From assembly GCA_009886055.1 (NCBI GenBank), contig VFJM01000431.1, positions 1 through 34,147 on the forward strand: a stretch of 34,147 bases of DNA, in the 5' to 3' direction. The notes under the pieces were generated by a model. The model searched no databases. It worked only from the letters and a program-made list of their open reading frames with translations, and had not been told where the DNA came from. Positions 19,616 to 32,416 of the stretch are shown piece by piece. The stretch's first letter is position 1. Every line of letters begins with the position of its first letter. The stretch is from Geobacter sp. GTDB lineage: Bacteria; Desulfobacterota; Desulfuromonadia; Geobacterales; Pseudopelobacteraceae. Both the position numbers and the translations under genes were made by a program.

Positions 19616-20638
19616 TTACTCTTCTTCTTTTTGCTCGCCACGTAACCGTATCATCAGCTCTGGATCAGGAAAACTGTCGATTTTCATCCCGAAGGTCAGA
19701 CCCATATCCGAAAGTATATCCTTAATTTCATTTAGTGATTTACGACCAAAATTCTGCGTCTTTAACATTTCCGACTCAGATTTTGTGACCAGTTCACCTA
19801 TAAGCTTTATCCCGGCATTTTTAAGACAATTGGCCGATCGTACAGAGAGCTCAAGTTCTTCAACAGTGCGATAAAGATTTTCGTTAACCTTATCTTTGTC
19901 TTCTTGAGATTCTTCATCAATCTCAGGTTCGAATTCCTCATCAAAATTAATGAATATAGAAAGCTGTTCCTTCAGAATTTTAGCTGAATAAGCAACCGCA
20001 TCTTCAGGCTTGACACTTCCGTCAGTCCATATCTCGAGATTAAGCTTATCATAATCGGTCATTTGGCCGACACGTGCATTCGTGACCGAAAAATTTACCT
20101 TCTTGATTGGAGTATAAATCGAGTCAATTGGAATAGTACCAACCGGTGACTTCTCATCACGATTACGGTCCGCAGACACGTAGCCTTTTCCCATTTTTAC
20201 AGTCATCTCTACATCAAGATTAGCGTCTTTGCCACACGTCGCAATATAGTGGTCAGGATTCATTACTTCAACATTATGACCCACAATAATATCGCCGGCA
20301 GTAATGATCCCGACTCCTTTATGTTTAAAATGAATCACAGCCTGATCAGAAGAATGCAATTTAAGCCTGACACCCTTGAGATTCAGAATTATATCCGTTA
20401 CATCCTCAGTAACTCCCTGAATCACAGAGAATTCGTGCAGAACACCCTTAATCCGGAGTGATGTAATAGCAGCACCCTGAAGGGAAGAAAGCAAAACACG
20501 TCTGAGTGAGTTACCCAAGGTGGTCCCGAAACCGCGCTCAAAAGGTTCGGCATAAAACTTACCGTACGTAGCTGTTAGAGAATCTTTTTCAACCTGAAGT
20601 TGTTTCGGTTTGATAAGATCCCGCCAGTTTTTATACAT
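19616..20638 (-). CDS. rpoA: DNA-directed RNA polymerase subunit alpha
   Basis: [25 protein letters not shown]; alpha-[19 protein letters not shown]...[14 protein letters not shown]. Confidence 0.97.
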   Translation of the reverse strand: MYKNWRDLIKPKQLQVEKDSLTATYGKFYAEPFERGFGTTLGNSLRRVLLSSLQGAAITSLRIKGVLHEFSVIQGVTEDVTDIILNLKGVRLKLHSSDQAVIHFKHKGVGIITAGDIIVGHNVEVMNPDHYIATCGKDANLDVEMTVKMGKGYVSADRNRDEKSPVGTIPIDSIYTPIKKVNFSVTNARVGQMTDYDKLNLEIWTDGSVKPEDAVAYSAKILKEQLSIFINFDEEFEPEIDEESQEDKDKVNENLYRTVEELELSVRSANCLKNAGIKLIGELVTKSESEMLKTQNFGRKSLNEIKDILSDMGLTFGMKIDSFPDPELMIRLRGEQKEEE

Positions 20639-20703
20639 TGCTACCTCCTCCGGAAATAGAAACCCGGTTGTCGTTTAAAACTAGAATCAGCAGCTTCCAG
20701 AAA

Positions 20704-21330
20704 TTATTTTGAATAAAGCTCAACAATGAGCTGTTCCTGGATAGGAGTTGTGATGTCCTCACGAGTCGGAACACCTTTTAAGGTGCCTTTAAAGGAATCA
20801 CGATCTAGCTCTAACCACTGCGGAATTCCACGACGTACAACCGCTTCCAGAGCGTCGTTTATAGCAACAACCTTGCGACTTTTTTCACGCAACTCTATAA
20901 CATCTCCAGCTTTAAGCTGAATCGATGGAATATCAACCTTTCGACCGTTAATCGTAAAGTGGCCATGACGAACGAGTTGGCGGGATTCTGAACGAGACGT
21001 TGCAAAACCGAGACGATAGGCAACATTATCAAAACGACGCTCAAGCAAAGAAAGCAGATTCTCGCCAGTAACGCCTTTCATCCGGTCAGCTAACTTGAAG
21101 TAACTGCGAAACTGTTTTTCAAGAATGCAATAGATACGACGGACCTTTTGTTTTTCACGGAGCTGAGTACCGTATGCTGATACTTTAGTCCTGCCCTGAC
21201 CGTGCTGACCAGGAGGATAATTACGGCGTTTAATTGCACACTTGTCTGTATAGCAACGATCGCCTTTTAAGAATAGTTCTGTGTTTTCTCTTCTGCACAA
21301 ACGGCATGAAGGTCCTGTATATCGAGCCAA
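20704..21330 (-). CDS. rpsD: 30S ribosomal protein S4
   Basis: [24 protein letters not shown]4 domain [31 protein letters not shown]. Confidence 0.96.
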   Translation of the reverse strand: MARYTGPSCRLCRRENTELFLKGDRCYTDKCAIKRRNYPPGQHGQGRTKVSAYGTQLREKQKVRRIYCILEKQFRSYFKLADRMKGVTGENLLSLLERRFDNVAYRLGFATSRSESRQLVRHGHFTINGRKVDIPSIQLKAGDVIELREKSRKVVAINDALEAVVRRGIPQWLELDRDSFKGTLKGVPTREDITTPIQEQLIVELYSK

Positions 21331-21363
21331 TGAAAACCCCCTTGAAAGTTGTTACGATTAAAA

Positions 21364-21759
21364 TCAGACTCTTCTTCTCTTTGGCGGACGACATCCGTTA
21401 TGAGGAATTGGAGTGACGTCCTTGATGAAACTAATACTGAAACCGGCAGCCTGAAGAGCACGAAGAGCGGATTCGCGACCTGAACCGGGGCCTTTGACAT
21501 AAACTTCAACCGTACGCATTCCATGTTCCTGTGCTTTTTTGGCACAATCTTCGGCAGCAATCTGAGCTGCAAATGGGGTACTTTTGCGCGAACCCTTGAA
21601 ACCCTTGGCTCCAGCTGTCGACCACGCAACAACATTTCCAACAGGATCGGTAATAGTAATTATGGTGTTATTGAAAGTCGCTTGAATGTGAGCAACACCA
21701 TTTGAAATATTTTTACGTTCTTTTTTCTTACGAACTACCTTTTTTGTTGGACTTGCCAT
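21364..21759 (-). CDS. rpsK: 30S ribosomal protein S11
   Basis: [18 protein letters not shown]...[19 protein letters not shown]...[13 protein letters not shown]. Confidence 0.96.
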   Translation of the reverse strand: MASPTKKVVRKKKERKNISNGVAHIQATFNNTIITITDPVGNVVAWSTAGAKGFKGSRKSTPFAAQIAAEDCAKKAQEHGMRTVEVYVKGPGSGRESALRALQAAGFSISFIKDVTPIPHNGCRPPKRRRV

Positions 21760-21783
21760 TCGTATTCTCCAGAGCTAGTTAAA

Positions 21784-22152
21784 TTATTTCTTCTTACCGG
21801 CGACAGTACGTGCAGGACCTTTTCGTGTGCGTGCATTCGTTTTTGTACGCTGACCATTGCAGGGGAGGCCTTTACGATGTCGTAGACCTCTATAGCATCC
21901 CAGATCCATGAGTCGCTTGATATTCATAGAAATCTCGCGACGCAAATCACCTTCAACCTTGCAATTACGATCAATCTCTTCACGAAGCCGAGCAACTTCA
22001 GCCTCGGTGAGTTTATCAGTACGCGTATCCGGGTTTATCAGACTCGCAGCAATAATACGTTCTGCAGAAGAATTGCCTATACCGTAAATGTACGTTAATG
22101 CGATAACAATTCGTTTGTTTTTTGGTAAATCAATACCTGAAATACGTGCCAA
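21784..22152 (-). CDS. rpsM: 30S ribosomal protein S13
   Basis: [26 protein letters not shown]...[25 protein letters not shown]. Confidence 0.96.
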   Translation of the reverse strand: MARISGIDLPKNKRIVIALTYIYGIGNSSAERIIAASLINPDTRTDKLTEAEVARLREEIDRNCKVEGDLRREISMNIKRLMDLGCYRGLRHRKGLPCNGQRTKTNARTRKGPARTVAGKKK

Positions 22153-22174
22153 TGGAAATACCCCCTTTAATTAC

Positions 22175-22288
22175 TCATCCCTGACGTTGTGAATGTTTAG
22201 GGATGTCGCAGATAACACGCACAATACCCTTGCGTTTGACTATTTTGCATTTGTCACATATTTTTTTTACAGATGCACGTACTTTCAT
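22175..22288 (-). CDS. rpmJ: 50S ribosomal protein L36
   Basis: Read manually (below track length cut-off): [37 protein letters not shown]. Confidence 0.93.
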   Translation of the reverse strand: MKVRASVKKICDKCKIVKRKGIVRVICDIPKHSQRQG

Positions 22289-22310
22289 AATACTCCCTTG
22301 CGCGGTTTAT

Positions 22311-23060
22311 TTAACATATCCGCGTTAGTATCTCAGGTCCGTTCTCGGTGATGGCGACGGTATGTTCAAAATGAGCAGACAAACCACCATCGCACGTTAT
22401 AACAGTCCAATTATCATCCAAAACTTCGACTTCATGAGACTTTTCATTGATCATCGGCTCTATCGCCAGCACCATACCCGGCTTAAGCTTTACACCTTTG
22501 CCCGGAGAGCCATAGTTCGGAATCTGCGGATCTTCATGCAAGCTTCTTCCTATCCCATGACCAACAAAATCTCTAACGACTGAATACCCTCTGCTTTCAA
22601 CAAAACGCTGTACAGCAGAAGAAACGTCCCCCAACCTGTTGCCTGGAACCGCCATCTCAATAGCAGCGTTCAAAGAAGCTTCGGTAGCAGTAATCAATTT
22701 CTGTGCAGCACCAGAAACAGTACCAACAGGAACCGTTATTGCTGCATCACCATAAAAACCGTCATACACAACACCGAAGTCCAGGCTTAGGATATCACCC
22801 GCAATCAGAGGGTTCTTATTAGGAATACCGTGAACAACCTGATTATTAGGCGAACAGCACAAGGAACTTGGATATTTGTGATAGTCACGAAAAGCACATT
22901 TCGCATTACGCTTAAGAGCTGCAGCAGAAGCAAACTGCTCAAGTTCGAAAGTAGTGACCCCCGGACAAACCAAAGAGCGCAATCCTTCAAGAATCTCGGC
23001 TACAATACGACCAGCAATTCTCATTCTGTCTATCTCATTACGAGACTTAAGAACGATCAC
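22311..23060 (-). CDS. map: Type I methionine aminopeptidase
   Basis: (V/M)[26 protein letters not shown]...[18 protein letters not shown]...EPMI; ORF open to 23069, GTG at 23060 gives the usual MIVLKS start; overlaps adk 3' end. Confidence 0.92.
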   Translation of the reverse strand: MIVLKSRNEIDRMRIAGRIVAEILEGLRSLVCPGVTTFELEQFASAAALKRNAKCAFRDYHKYPSSLCCSPNNQVVHGIPNKNPLIAGDILSLDFGVVYDGFYGDAAITVPVGTVSGAAQKLITATEASLNAAIEMAVPGNRLGDVSSAVQRFVESRGYSVVRDFVGHGIGRSLHEDPQIPNYGSPGKGVKLKPGMVLAIEPMINEKSHEVEVLDDNWTVITCDGGLSAHFEHTVAITENGPEILTRIC

Positions 23061-23712
23061 CAATACCACCCTTATCTATTATAGTACATACGTGAGACTG
23101 TATATCGCTAATAGATCCACTGCCTGACACACTATAAAGCAAACCCAAATCTTTAAAATACGATTTCAGAGATGATGTTTGCTGCTCATACACTTTTAGC
23201 CGGTTGATGACAGTCTGTTCAGAATCATCATCACGCTGGACCAGAGAAGCACCGCAGGAATCGCAGACTCCTTCTCGTGCAGGCTTATTGTAAACAACGT
23301 GATATCCTTTACCACATGACGGACAGGCCCTTCTTCCCGACAACCTGTTAATCAGCTCCTGGGTATCTACGTCCAAAGAAATAACTACATCAATTTTTTT
23401 ACCAATTCCGTCCAGCAAGGACATTAAAGCATCAGCCTGTGGAATCGTTCGCGGAAAACCGTCTAATATAAAACCCGACTCGCAGTCTTCCTGAGATACC
23501 CGCTCCTTAACCAATCCAAGAACAATATCATCCGAAACAAGCCCACCAGCATCCATAATGGACTTGGCCATATCGCCCAGTGGCGACTTTGCCCTTACCG
23601 CTGCCCTCAGCATATCACCGGTTGAAATCTGAGGAATTCCATAGCGTTCGACTATAAACTGAGCTTGGGTACCTTTTCCAGATCCAGGAGGACCAAAAAG
23701 AACGACGTTCAC
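23047..23712 (-). CDS. adk: Adenylate kinase (zinc-type lid)
   Basis: [20 protein letters not shown]; lid CPSC...CDSC. Confidence 0.95.
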   Translation of the reverse strand: MNVVLFGPPGSGKGTQAQFIVERYGIPQISTGDMLRAAVRAKSPLGDMAKSIMDAGGLVSDDIVLGLVKERVSQEDCESGFILDGFPRTIPQADALMSLLDGIGKKIDVVISLDVDTQELINRLSGRRACPSCGKGYHVVYNKPAREGVCDSCGASLVQRDDDSEQTVINRLKVYEQQTSSLKSYFKDLGLLYSVSGSGSISDIQSHVCTIIDKGGIGDRS

Positions 23713-23715
23713 GGG

Positions 23716-25023
23716 CTACCGTCTCCCTTTGATACGAACACCCTTAAGAAAACCTTCATAGTTACGAGTGATAAGGTGTGACTCTATCTGTGAAACCGTG
23801 TCCATTCCCACACCTACCGCAATCAAAAGAGCCGTACCGCCGAAGTAAAAGGGAAGATTAAACTTACCGATTAATATAGATGGTAAAATACATACAATCG
23901 AAATATAGACAGCACCGGCAAAAGTGAGCCTGGTAAGCACTGTATCAATAAAATCAGAGGTCTCTTTGCCGGGACGAATCCCGGGAATATAACCACCCTG
24001 CTTTTTAATGTTTTCTGCTACGTCAATGGGGTTAAAAGTCACAGCCGTGTAGAAGTAACAGAAAAACACGATAAAAGCAACGAAAAAGATATTATATATC
24101 AGATTCCCGGGAGACAAACTCTTAGCTGCAGTCTGAACCCAAGGAATATCGATGAAATTTGCGATAGTAGCTGGGAACATTATGATAGACGATGCAAATA
24201 TTGGGGGTATTACTCCAGCCATGTTGATTTTTAAAGGCAAATGAGAGGTCTGTGCGTTAAATGTTTTAAGCCCGACAACCCTTTTGGCATAATGAATCGA
24301 TAAACGCCTCTGCCCCCGCTCCACAAAAACAATAATCGCGATAACGGCAAACATGATTGCGAGAACAAAAATAAGTACAAATAGGGACAGCTGACCAGCG
24401 TTTAAAAGCTTCACAGTGTTATAAAGTGCATTGGGAATATTAACAACTATCCCGGCAAAGATAATTAAGGAGATGCCATTACCGATACCCTTTTCAGACA
24501 TTTGCTCACCTAACCACATGACAAAGGCGGTACCGGCAGTTAACGTAATAACTGTCATAATTCTAAAGCCCCATCCAGGGCTTGGCACGACTAACTCACC
24601 AGCAGGCCCACGCATACTCTCAAGGCCGACAGCGACACCCATACCTTGAACGATACTTAAAACAACAGTACCATAGCGTGTATATTGAATAATTTTTTTA
24701 CGTCCCGCCTCACCCTCTTTTGAGAGTTTCTCAATTGCAGGAACAACAACTGTAAGAAGCTGGAAAATGATCGAAGATGAAATATACGGCATGATACCAA
24801 GAGCAAAAACCGTCAGTCTCTCCAATGCGCCACCTGAAAACATGTCGAAAAGACCCAAAAGGGTCCCTTGAGACTGTTTAAAAAAATGTGATAACGCAAT
24901 TCTGTCAATTCCAGGAGTTGGTATGTGACAACCAACGCGATATACGGCAAGCATCCCCAAAGAAAACAAGACACGCTTTTTTAACTCAGGGATCTTGAAT
25001 ATATTCTGGAGGGCTTCAAACAC
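23716..25023 (-). CDS. secY: Preprotein translocase subunit SecY
   Basis: 435 aa; [48 protein letters not shown]. Confidence 0.96.
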   Translation of the reverse strand: MFEALQNIFKIPELKKRVLFSLGMLAVYRVGCHIPTPGIDRIALSHFFKQSQGTLLGLFDMFSGGALERLTVFALGIMPYISSSIIFQLLTVVVPAIEKLSKEGEAGRKKIIQYTRYGTVVLSIVQGMGVAVGLESMRGPAGELVVPSPGWGFRIMTVITLTAGTAFVMWLGEQMSEKGIGNGISLIIFAGIVVNIPNALYNTVKLLNAGQLSLFVLIFVLAIMFAVIAIIVFVERGQRRLSIHYAKRVVGLKTFNAQTSHLPLKINMAGVIPPIFASSIIMFPATIANFIDIPWVQTAAKSLSPGNLIYNIFFVAFIVFFCYFYTAVTFNPIDVAENIKKQGGYIPGIRPGKETSDFIDTVLTRLTFAGAVYISIVCILPSILIGKFNLPFYFGGTALLIAVGVGMDTVSQIESHLITRNYEGFLKGVRIKGRR

Positions 25024-25466
25024 TATACTATCTCCTCAACACTGCCACCAGCCGCAATGATTTTATCCTTGGCAGACTGACTGAATTTATTTGCAGTGAC
25101 CTTTAAAGATTTAGAGATGTCACCATTACCAAGAATTTTAACAGCGAAACGAACCGACTTAATAAGACCTTTAGAAACAAGCGACATTGCATCAATGACA
25201 GAATCAGGTTCAAATATGTCAAGTTGACTGATGTTCACAAGTGAATACTCAACGCGGTCGAGCGGTGTGAATCCGCGCTTTGGCAAACGACGCTGCAATG
25301 GCATCTGTCCGCCCTCAAAACCGGCTTTTATACTTCCACCTGAACGGGCTTTCTGTCCTTTATGACCTTTTGTCGCAGTTTTTCCGTGACCGGAACCGGT
25401 ACCACGACCAATACGTTTCCTGTTTTTTGTTGACCCAATTGAAGGTCGTAGATTATTAAGTTCCAT
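25023..25466 (-). CDS. rplO: 50S ribosomal protein L15
   Basis: [47 protein letters not shown] at 25466 preferred over 25475. Confidence 0.94.
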   Translation of the reverse strand: MELNNLRPSIGSTKNRKRIGRGTGSGHGKTATKGHKGQKARSGGSIKAGFEGGQMPLQRRLPKRGFTPLDRVEYSLVNISQLDIFEPDSVIDAMSLVSKGLIKSVRFAVKILGNGDISKSLKVTANKFSQSAKDKIIAAGGSVEEIV

Positions 25467-25484
25467 GAAAGTCAACCCCTTTAT

Positions 25485-25661
25485 CTATTCAACGGTCAAT
25501 AGATGACCGACTTTATTGATCATACCCCTGATTTGTGGGCTGTCTTGACGCTCAACCGTCTGATTGAGTTTTGACAGACCAAGACCAGCTACAACTGCAC
25601 AATGCTTTTTAGGAGCACATATTGTACTTTTTTTAAGTGTTATCTTAAGCATACCGCTCAT
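25485..25661 (-). CDS. rpmD: 50S ribosomal protein L30
   Basis: Read manually: MSGMLKITLKKSTICAPKKHCAVVAGLGLSKLNQTVERQDSPQIRGMINKVGHLLTVE*; between rpsE and rplO. Confidence 0.9.
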   Translation of the reverse strand: MSGMLKITLKKSTICAPKKHCAVVAGLGLSKLNQTVERQDSPQIRGMINKVGHLLTVE

Positions 25662-25684
25662 AATTAGTTCCCCGCAAATAAATA

Positions 25685-26173
25685 TTATTCTGTAATACCA
25701 CGACGAGCAGCGATCTCTTCTGGAGTCTTAAGACGTTGAAGACCTTGAAAAGCAGCTTTAATAACGTTGTGTGGATTATTTGAGCCCAAGCATTTTGAAA
25801 GAATGTTATTAATGCCAGCAGCTTCAAATATAGCGCGTGCTGCACCGCCGGCAATAACGCCGGTACCTGCAGAAGCTGGCTTCATGAGCAGGCGACCAGC
25901 TCCGAATTTACCCTCGATTTCAAAAGGTATCGTCTGGCTGGAATTTACTGGGACTTTAATAAGGTTCTTTTTAGCCTGTTCTACGCCCTTCCTGATCGCT
26001 TCAGGAACCTCATTGGCTTTACCAAGACCGTATCCCACATAACCGTTGCCGTCACCAACAACTATTAATGCTGAGAAACTGAAACGGCGTCCGCCTTTGA
26101 CAACTTTGGCAACACGACTGATATGAACAACTCTGTCATTAAGATTTAGTTCTGCTGGATTAATCCTACTCAA
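25685..26173 (-). CDS. rpsE: 30S ribosomal protein S5
   Basis: [50 protein letters not shown]. Confidence 0.96.
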   Translation of the reverse strand: MSRINPAELNLNDRVVHISRVAKVVKGGRRFSFSALIVVGDGNGYVGYGLGKANEVPEAIRKGVEQAKKNLIKVPVNSSQTIPFEIEGKFGAGRLLMKPASAGTGVIAGGAARAIFEAAGINNILSKCLGSNNPHNVIKAAFQGLQRLKTPEEIAARRGITE

Positions 26174-26191
26174 AGAAAACCTCCTATACGC

Positions 26192-26557
26192 TTAAAAAAT
26201 CAACCCGGATTCGCGGGCTGAATCAGCAAGTGCTTTGATCCTGCCGTGATAGAGAAAACCATTGCGGTCAAAAACAACAGACGAAACACCTTTAGCGAGA
26301 GCCAGCCTGGCAACTTCCTTGCCAACAAGTGTGGCTGCAGCTATATTACCGCAGTTAGAAAGATCCTGTGCGGCATCTGACAACGTTGAAGCGGCAACAA
26401 GAGTCATACCATTCGTGTCATCAATTATCTGCGCATAAATATGACGCGCGCTCTTGAATACATTAAGACGCGGACGTTCGGATGTACCGCGAACTTTTTT
26501 TCTGACTCGAACTTGACGTTTGAGTCGAGTAATTGTTTTAATAGCTGTCTTAGCCAC
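26192..26557 (-). CDS. rplR: 50S ribosomal protein L18
   Basis: [39 protein letters not shown]. Confidence 0.95.
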   Translation of the reverse strand: MAKTAIKTITRLKRQVRVRKKVRGTSERPRLNVFKSARHIYAQIIDDTNGMTLVAASTLSDAAQDLSNCGNIAAATLVGKEVARLALAKGVSSVVFDRNGFLYHGRIKALADSARESGLIF

Positions 26558-26575
26558 AATATCTCCTTATAAAGA

Positions 26576-27115
26576 CTATTTCTTGCCGGTTTTGCCAGCT
26601 TTTCTTAGGATAGTCTCGTCAGCATATTTAATCCCTTTGCCCTTATAGGGCTCTGGGCTACGGAACGATCTGATCTTAGCAGCGGTCTGACCGACCAGCT
26701 CTTTATCAAATCCCTTAACAGACAACTTAGTCATCTTTTCCACATCAATCGATATCCCGTCAGGGATCGGAAAGTTAACAGGGTGAGAATAACCGAGAGC
26801 AAGGACCAGTTCCTTACCTTTAACTTCAGCACGGTAGCCAACCCCGTTGATCTCAAGATCTCTCTGGAACCCCTTGGTAACGCCGACAACCATGTTATTG
26901 ATCAATGTGCGTGTAAGACCATGGGCGGCACGTGCGGCAGTTGAATCGTCGCACCGTGTAACTTCAATGGCAGTATCACGAATATCAAGGGCAATTACAG
27001 ACATAATCTGGCGGGTTAAAGCCCCGTTCGGGCCTTGAACCGACAGTACTGAGTCTGTGTAAGAAATTTTTACACCCTTTGGTATCTCAATTGGTAATTT
27101 ACCTATTCTAGACAT
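26576..27115 (-). CDS. rplF: 50S ribosomal protein L6
   Basis: [15 protein letters not shown]...[19 protein letters not shown]. Confidence 0.96.
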   Translation of the reverse strand: MSRIGKLPIEIPKGVKISYTDSVLSVQGPNGALTRQIMSVIALDIRDTAIEVTRCDDSTAARAAHGLTRTLINNMVVGVTKGFQRDLEINGVGYRAEVKGKELVLALGYSHPVNFPIPDGISIDVEKMTKLSVKGFDKELVGQTAAKIRSFRSPEPYKGKGIKYADETILRKAGKTGKK

Positions 27116-27140
27116 CTAAAAGTACTCCTTGTCGCTATTA

Positions 27141-27539
27141 TTACCAGACAGTGCAGATCAGCTCGCCGCCGACGCCGGACTTACGAGCAACATTATCAGT
27201 AATGATGCCCTTTGATGTTGATAGAATTGCAATCCCAAGTCCGCTCTTCACTAAAGGAATATTCTCGGACTTGACATAAACCCTACCACCCGGCTTGCTG
27301 ACACGTTTAATCTCATTTATAACGCTATCTTTTTCATCAATGTACTTCAAGTAAACACGCAAGACACCCTGAAGATTATCAGAAATAACCTTATAGTTTT
27401 TTATAAAGCCTTCTTGCTTTAGTACGTTAGCAATACTGACTTTCATATTGGATGATGGAATGTCAACTTTCTGGTGCTTTACCATGTTTGCATTTCTGAT
27501 TCTGGTAAGCATGTCAGCAATCGGGTCTGTCATGGACAT
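27141..27539 (-). CDS. rpsH: 30S ribosomal protein S8
   Basis: [16 protein letters not shown]...[33 protein letters not shown]. Confidence 0.96.
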   Translation of the reverse strand: MSMTDPIADMLTRIRNANMVKHQKVDIPSSNMKVSIANVLKQEGFIKNYKVISDNLQGVLRVYLKYIDEKDSVINEIKRVSKPGGRVYVKSENIPLVKSGLGIAILSTSKGIITDNVARKSGVGGELICTVW

Positions 27540-27583
27540 CGTGAAGTGCTCCTGTCTCTTTATCTATATGTTGTGGCTTCTAG

Positions 27584-27769
27584 TTACCAGCTCGATTTTA
27601 TCACGCCGGGAATCTGGCCAGACGAGGCATACTTGCGCAGACAAATTCTGCACATCTCGAACTTGCGATAAAACGCTTTTGGACGACCGCAGATTGGACA
27701 ACGATTGTGCTGCCGAACCTTAAACTTGGGTGCACGTTGAGACTTAATGATCATTGATACTTTTGCCAC
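27584..27769 (-). CDS. rpsN: 30S ribosomal protein S14 (zinc-binding type)
   Basis: 61 aa; [38 protein letters not shown]. Confidence 0.95.
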   Translation of the reverse strand: MAKVSMIIKSQRAPKFKVRQHNRCPICGRPKAFYRKFEMCRICLRKYASSGQIPGVIKSSW

Positions 27770-27786
27770 AGAATCCTCCAGATATC

Positions 27787-28326
27787 TTAGTTCCTGAACG
27801 GCATGCCCAGGTACTTGAGAAGCGCTTTACCTTCTTCGTCTGTTTTAGCACTTGTTACAATTGTGATATTCATTCCCTTTATTTTATCAACATTGTCGTA
27901 GTTGATTTCAGGGAAAATAAGCTGATCTTTGATGCCGAGGGTATAATTACCCTTGCCGTCAAAAGCTTTGCCGGATACGCCCTTAAAGTCACGAACCCTG
28001 GCAAGCGATACATTGATCAAACGATCAAGGAATTCGTACATACGATCGCGACGGAGTGTAACCATACAACCGATTGGCATACCTTCACGAAGTTTAAATG
28101 TTGCAATAGACTTCTTGGCTTTGGTGATTACGGATTTTTGTCCGGTGATCAAACCAAGCTCGGTTGTCGCAGAATCAAGAATTTTAACGTTCTGGATCGC
28201 TTCGCCCAAGCCCATATTAACAACAATCTTCTTGATCTGCGGTACTTCCATACAAGACTTGTAACTGAAGTCATTACGAAGCTTGGGAACGATTTCTGAT
28301 GAATATATATCTTTTAAACGAGACAT
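27787..28326 (-). CDS. rplE: 50S ribosomal protein L5
   Basis: [24 protein letters not shown]...[29 protein letters not shown]. Confidence 0.96.
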   Translation of the reverse strand: MSRLKDIYSSEIVPKLRNDFSYKSCMEVPQIKKIVVNMGLGEAIQNVKILDSATTELGLITGQKSVITKAKKSIATFKLREGMPIGCMVTLRRDRMYEFLDRLINVSLARVRDFKGVSGKAFDGKGNYTLGIKDQLIFPEINYDNVDKIKGMNITIVTSAKTDEEGKALLKYLGMPFRN

Positions 28327-28350
28327 TAGATAAATTCCTCCAAAGTAATT

Positions 28351-28677
28351 CTAAAGCGTTGTGCCACATTTTACGCACACACGTTGTTTTTCGCCATTTT
28401 CTAAAAACTTCTTGCTCGTCCTTACAGGTTTGGAGCACTTTGAACAATATGGCATAACATTGGAGATGTGTATCCGTGCTTCTTTCTCCTTGATTTCACC
28501 AGCTTCGTTCCCTTTAGCTTTCACATGGCGCTTGACTAAATTTAGTCCTTCAACAATCACGCCATTTTTTTTAGGCAGCAACTGAAGGATTTTGCCAGTT
28601 TTGCTTTTTTCCTTACCGGCAATTACCATTACGGTATCGCCCTTGTTAACATGAGGTTTCGTGACTTGCATCATCAT
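28351..28677 (-). CDS. rplX: 50S ribosomal protein L24
   Basis: [36 protein letters not shown]-terminal zinc-ribbon YCSKC...CVKCG. Confidence 0.94.
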   Translation of the reverse strand: MMMQVTKPHVNKGDTVMVIAGKEKSKTGKILQLLPKKNGVIVEGLNLVKRHVKAKGNEAGEIKEKEARIHISNVMPYCSKCSKPVRTSKKFLENGEKQRVCVKCGTTL

Positions 28678-28689
28678 TCTCCGATATTT

Positions 28690-29058
28690 TTATAGTACTT
28701 CCGGTGCAAGAGAAATAATTTTCATAAACTTTTTAGCGCGCAATTCTCTGGCAACCGGACCGAAGATACGAGTACCAACCGGTTCCTTGGCATTGTTGAT
28801 GACAACACCTGAATTATCATCAAACCGGATATACGATCCGTCAGGGCGTCCCAAAGCCTTGGCAGTCCTGACAACGACCGCCTTGACCACATCACCCTTT
28901 TTAACCTTTGAATTCGGCAGAGCTTCACGAACAGAAGCAACTATAATATCGCCAACACCAGCATATTTTCTTTTGGATCCGCCCAGTACTTTAATGCAAA
29001 ATAACTTTTTTGCACCAGAGTTGTCGGCTACATCCAGTACTGTCTGCATTTGAATCAT
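28690..29058 (-). CDS. rplN: 50S ribosomal protein L14
   Basis: [43 protein letters not shown]. Confidence 0.96.
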   Translation of the reverse strand: MIQMQTVLDVADNSGAKKLFCIKVLGGSKRKYAGVGDIIVASVREALPNSKVKKGDVVKAVVVRTAKALGRPDGSYIRFDDNSGVVINNAKEPVGTRIFGPVARELRAKKFMKIISLAPEVL

Positions 29059-29076
29059 TAGATGTTACTCCCTATA

Positions 29077-29334
29077 CTAAGAGATGCTTTCAATTATCTG
29101 CTTAAGGCTCCAGCGTTTGTCTTTACTCAAAGGACGGCATTCAATAATCTGAACACGATCACCTACTTTGGAGCTGTTAAGTTCGTCGTGTACCTTGTAT
29201 TTTACGCTACGTTTAATATACTTGCTGTAGACACTGTGCTTAACGAGACGGTCGACTTTTACAACAACAGTCTTTTCCATCTTGTCACTCACAACAACGC
29301 CTACTTGAGTTTTTCTGTGACCGCGTTCACTCAT
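29077..29334 (-). CDS. rpsQ: 30S ribosomal protein S17
   Basis: [44 protein letters not shown]. Confidence 0.95.
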   Translation of the reverse strand: MSERGHRKTQVGVVVSDKMEKTVVVKVDRLVKHSVYSKYIKRSVKYKVHDELNSSKVGDRVQIIECRPLSKDKRWSLKQIIESIS

Positions 29335-29534
29335 TTTGATACTCCCCCTGCCTTACTTTCGGTGAGAATGGTATTAATTCTTGCAATATTCTTACGAAGG
29401 CTCTTCAGCTTGGAAGTATTCTCAAGTTTGCCGGTATGAAGCTGAAATTTAAGATTAAAAAGTTCCTTGGTTGATTCAGTCTGCTTTTTAAGAAGCTCTT
29501 CAGCTGATACTTTTCTAAGATCATTAGGCTTCAT
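29331..29534 (-). CDS. rpmC: 50S ribosomal protein L29
   Basis: [57 protein letters not shown]; internal ATG at 29534 preferred over track start 29603; overlaps rplP 3' end. Confidence 0.93.
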   Translation of the reverse strand: MKPNDLRKVSAEELLKKQTESTKELFNLKFQLHTGKLENTSKLKSLRKNIARINTILTESKAGGVSK

Positions 29535-29946
29535 AGGTATCCCCTCTGGAAATAAACTTGGTAGAAAGGGGTAGTTTATGGGCAGCCAATCTGAGGGCTT
29601 CACGTGCGACCTCTTCCGTCACGCCTTCCATTTCATACAACACTACACCAGGCTTTATAACGCATACCCATGAATCAGGAGAGCCTTTTCCTTTACCCAT
29701 CCTGGTTTCAGCCGGTTTAGCCGTAAGTGGTTTGTCAGGAAAAATACGAATCCATATTTTACCACCCCTCTTAATATAGCGGGTCATCGCAATACGAGCC
29801 GCTTCAATCTGGCGCGAATCAAGCCAGCCGCATTCAGTTGCCTGCAGGCCGTATTCGCCAAAAGAGAGTTCAATACCTCTACAGGGCTTTCCGGACATAC
29901 GACCCTTCATCTGTTTTCTATGTTTTACCCGTTTCGGCATTAACAT
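29524..29946 (-). CDS. rplP: 50S ribosomal protein L16
   Basis: [36 protein letters not shown]. Confidence 0.96.
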   Translation of the reverse strand: MLMPKRVKHRKQMKGRMSGKPCRGIELSFGEYGLQATECGWLDSRQIEAARIAMTRYIKRGGKIWIRIFPDKPLTAKPAETRMGKGKGSPDSWVCVIKPGVVLYEMEGVTEEVAREALRLAAHKLPLSTKFISRGDTYEA

Positions 29947-29979
29947 TGATACGTGCTCCTATTGTGCAATATAAAGAAA

Positions 29980-30612
29980 TTACTTACCAGGCAGAATTTC
30001 GCCCTTGAAAATCAGCACCTTGATACCAATAAGACCATACGTAGTCTTGGCTTCGGCAAAGCCGTAGTCGATATCGGCACGTAACGTGTGCAGCGGGACC
30101 CTGCCCTCGCGATACCACTCTGTACGAGACATTTCAGCACCACCCAAACGGCCAGAACAGGTGATACGAATTCCCTTTGCTCCAAATTTAAGCGTTGAAG
30201 TAACACTCTTCTTCATGGCTCTTCTGAAGGCAATACGGCGCTCCAATTGCAATGCAACATTTTCAGCAACTAACTGAGCATCTAACTCAGGCTTACGAAC
30301 TTCATTTATAGTGATAAAGATCTCTTTAGCCGATATCAGAGCAAGTTCTTTCTTAATCGTCTCAACTTCGGACCCCTTCTTACCAATGATAAGGCCGGGT
30401 CTGGCGGTAAAAATATTAATCTTACACTTATTGGCAGCGCGCTCAATTTCGATTTTTGAAACACCGGAGCTGTACAGACGCTTTTTTAAGAATTTGCGAA
30501 TGGCAAGATCTTCATGGAGCAGCTTTGCATAATCTGCTTCAGCATACCACTTCGAATCCCACGTTTTTGTAATACCGAGCCTGAAGCCAATCGGATTGAT
30601 TTTTTGTCCCAA
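29980..30612 (-). CDS. rpsC: 30S ribosomal protein S3
   Basis: [25 protein letters not shown]...[18 protein letters not shown]. Confidence 0.96.
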   Translation of the reverse strand: MGQKINPIGFRLGITKTWDSKWYAEADYAKLLHEDLAIRKFLKKRLYSSGVSKIEIERAANKCKINIFTARPGLIIGKKGSEVETIKKELALISAKEIFITINEVRKPELDAQLVAENVALQLERRIAFRRAMKKSVTSTLKFGAKGIRITCSGRLGGAEMSRTEWYREGRVPLHTLRADIDYGFAEAKTTYGLIGIKVLIFKGEILPGK

Positions 30613-30634
30613 CCTACACCTCCACGTAATAAAA

Positions 30635-30970
30635 CTATTTCGAGTCTGAAAGGGTTACAGCAATATGACTAGTAGGCTTACGAATTTTGCTGGCACGCCC
30701 CATTGCACGAGGAACAAAACGCTTAAGTGCAGCACCACCATCAACATAAATCGTTTTTACTACCAGGCGGTCTACATCAGATACACCTTTTTGCTCTGCG
30801 TTCGAAACCGCTGACTTAAGAAGCTTCGATACAAGCTTGGCAGAAGGCTGAGGCATAAACCGTAAGATATTCAGTGCATCTTGAATACCCTTTCCACGCA
30901 CAAGGTCAACGACAAGTCGAGTTTTGCGTGGTGAAAGGCGTACAGATGAGAGTTTAGCGTTGGATTCCAT
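30635..30970 (-). CDS. rplV: 50S ribosomal protein L22
   Basis: [33 protein letters not shown]...[16 protein letters not shown]. Confidence 0.95.
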   Translation of the reverse strand: MESNAKLSSVRLSPRKTRLVVDLVRGKGIQDALNILRFMPQPSAKLVSKLLKSAVSNAEQKGVSDVDRLVVKTIYVDGGAALKRFVPRAMGRASKIRKPTSHIAVTLSDSK

Positions 30971-30984
30971 TATAAGCTCCCTTA

Positions 30985-31263
30985 CTACTTCTTGACTTTG
31001 CTCTTTTTATCAGCGGCATGACCGTGAAATGTTCTTGTTGGAGCGAATTCACCCATTTTATGGCCAACCATGTTCTCGGTAACAAAAACAGGGATGAATT
31101 TTTTACCATTGTGAACCGCGAAACTACACCCGATGAAATCAGGGCTGATTGTTGAACGGCGTGACCAGGTCTTAATAATTTTTTTGGAATTAGGACCTTC
31201 AGCCAAAACTTTCTTGTTCAGGTGGTCATCAATAAATGGACCTTTTTTTATCGAACGTGCCAT
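30985..31263 (-). CDS. rpsS: 30S ribosomal protein S19
   Basis: [19 protein letters not shown]...[17 protein letters not shown]. Confidence 0.96.
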   Translation of the reverse strand: MARSIKKGPFIDDHLNKKVLAEGPNSKKIIKTWSRRSTISPDFIGCSFAVHNGKKFIPVFVTENMVGHKMGEFAPTRTFHGHAADKKSKVKK

Positions 31264-31285
31264 AATATCTCAGCCTCTCAACGAA

Positions 31286-32110
31286 TTATTTACTACGCTT
31301 TTTAACTATGAAGCGATCGGAAGTCTTGTTTGTACGTGTTTTATAACCCTTGGTTGGAATACCCCATGGTGTCACCGGATGACGTCCACCTGAAGTACGA
31401 CCTTCACCACCACCATGTGGATGGTCAACAGGGTTCATGGCAACGCCACGTACTTTGGGACGTCTTCCAAGCCAGCGTGAGCGGCCGGCTTTACCGATGT
31501 TTATATTTTCATGATCGGTATTTCCAACTTGTCCGATAGTTGCGTAGCAATCCTGAAGTACCAAACGAACTTCACCAGAGGGAAGTTTGACCTGGGAGTA
31601 CTTGCCTTCTTTGGACATAAGCTGGGCAAAGGTACCGGCGCTTCTGGCCAACTGAGCCCCTTTACCGATTTTTAGCTCAATATTGTGTATAACAGTACCA
31701 AGGGGAATTGAGCGCAATGGCAACGAATTACCAGGTTTAATATCGGCCTCAGGACCACTAATAACAACATCGCCAACTTTCAGATCAAGCGGAGCAAGAA
31801 TATAGCGTTTTTCACCGTCAACGTAATTCAAAAGCGCGATACGGGCGCTACGGTTCGGGTCATATTCAATGCTGGCAACAGTTGCGGGAATGCTGCGCTT
31901 ATCACGACGAAAATCGATAATACGATATTTCTGTTTGTGACCGCCGCCCTGGTGACGAGAAGTGATTCGGCCATTAGAATTCCTGCCGCCGCTTTTTTTA
32001 AGAGAGACGAGCAAGGATTTTTCAGGAGTAGTTTTAGTTATTTCAACAAACGCGGAGCATGTTTGATGTCTGCGTCCAGCTGAAGTTGGATTATAGCTTT
32101 TGATTGCCAT
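31286..32110 (-). CDS. rplB: 50S ribosomal protein L2
   Basis: [17 protein letters not shown]...[33 protein letters not shown] 32110 preferred over 32122. Confidence 0.96.
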   Translation of the reverse strand: MAIKSYNPTSAGRRHQTCSAFVEITKTTPEKSLLVSLKKSGGRNSNGRITSRHQGGGHKQKYRIIDFRRDKRSIPATVASIEYDPNRSARIALLNYVDGEKRYILAPLDLKVGDVVISGPEADIKPGNSLPLRSIPLGTVIHNIELKIGKGAQLARSAGTFAQLMSKEGKYSQVKLPSGEVRLVLQDCYATIGQVGNTDHENINIGKAGRSRWLGRRPKVRGVAMNPVDHPHGGGEGRTSGGRHPVTPWGIPTKGYKTRTNKTSDRFIVKKRSK

Positions 32111-32131
32111 TGTGAACCCCAAACGTATTAG

Positions 32132-32416
32132 TTAGACTTCAAAGAAATCTATTGATTGCCCTTCCTGGAGCGTAACATATGCTTTTTTCCAGTTGGAACG
32201 TTTGCCATAAGTTTTACCGGAACGTTTAACCTTGCCGGCCACGTTTACAGTGCGGACATCGGCAACCTTGACTTTGAACAGATTCTCAACAGCCTGTTTA
32301 ATCTCGATCTTATTTGCCGACTTATCAACTACTATCGCAACAGTATTGGTGGTATCAGAACCCAAAGATGTTTTTTCGGTAACATGGGGTTTTTTGATTA
32401 CGGAGTAAATATTCAT
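32132..32416 (-). CDS. rplW: 50S ribosomal protein L23
   Basis: [51 protein letters not shown]. Confidence 0.95.
   Translation of the reverse strand: MNIYSVIKKPHVTEKTSLGSDTTNTVAIVVDKSANKIEIKQAVENLFKVKVADVRTVNVAGKVKRSGKTYGKRSNWKKAYVTLQEGQSIDFFEV

Noticed and set aside
27754-28299. 181-aa plus-strand ORF
   Set aside because: Antisense to rplE; no independent support.
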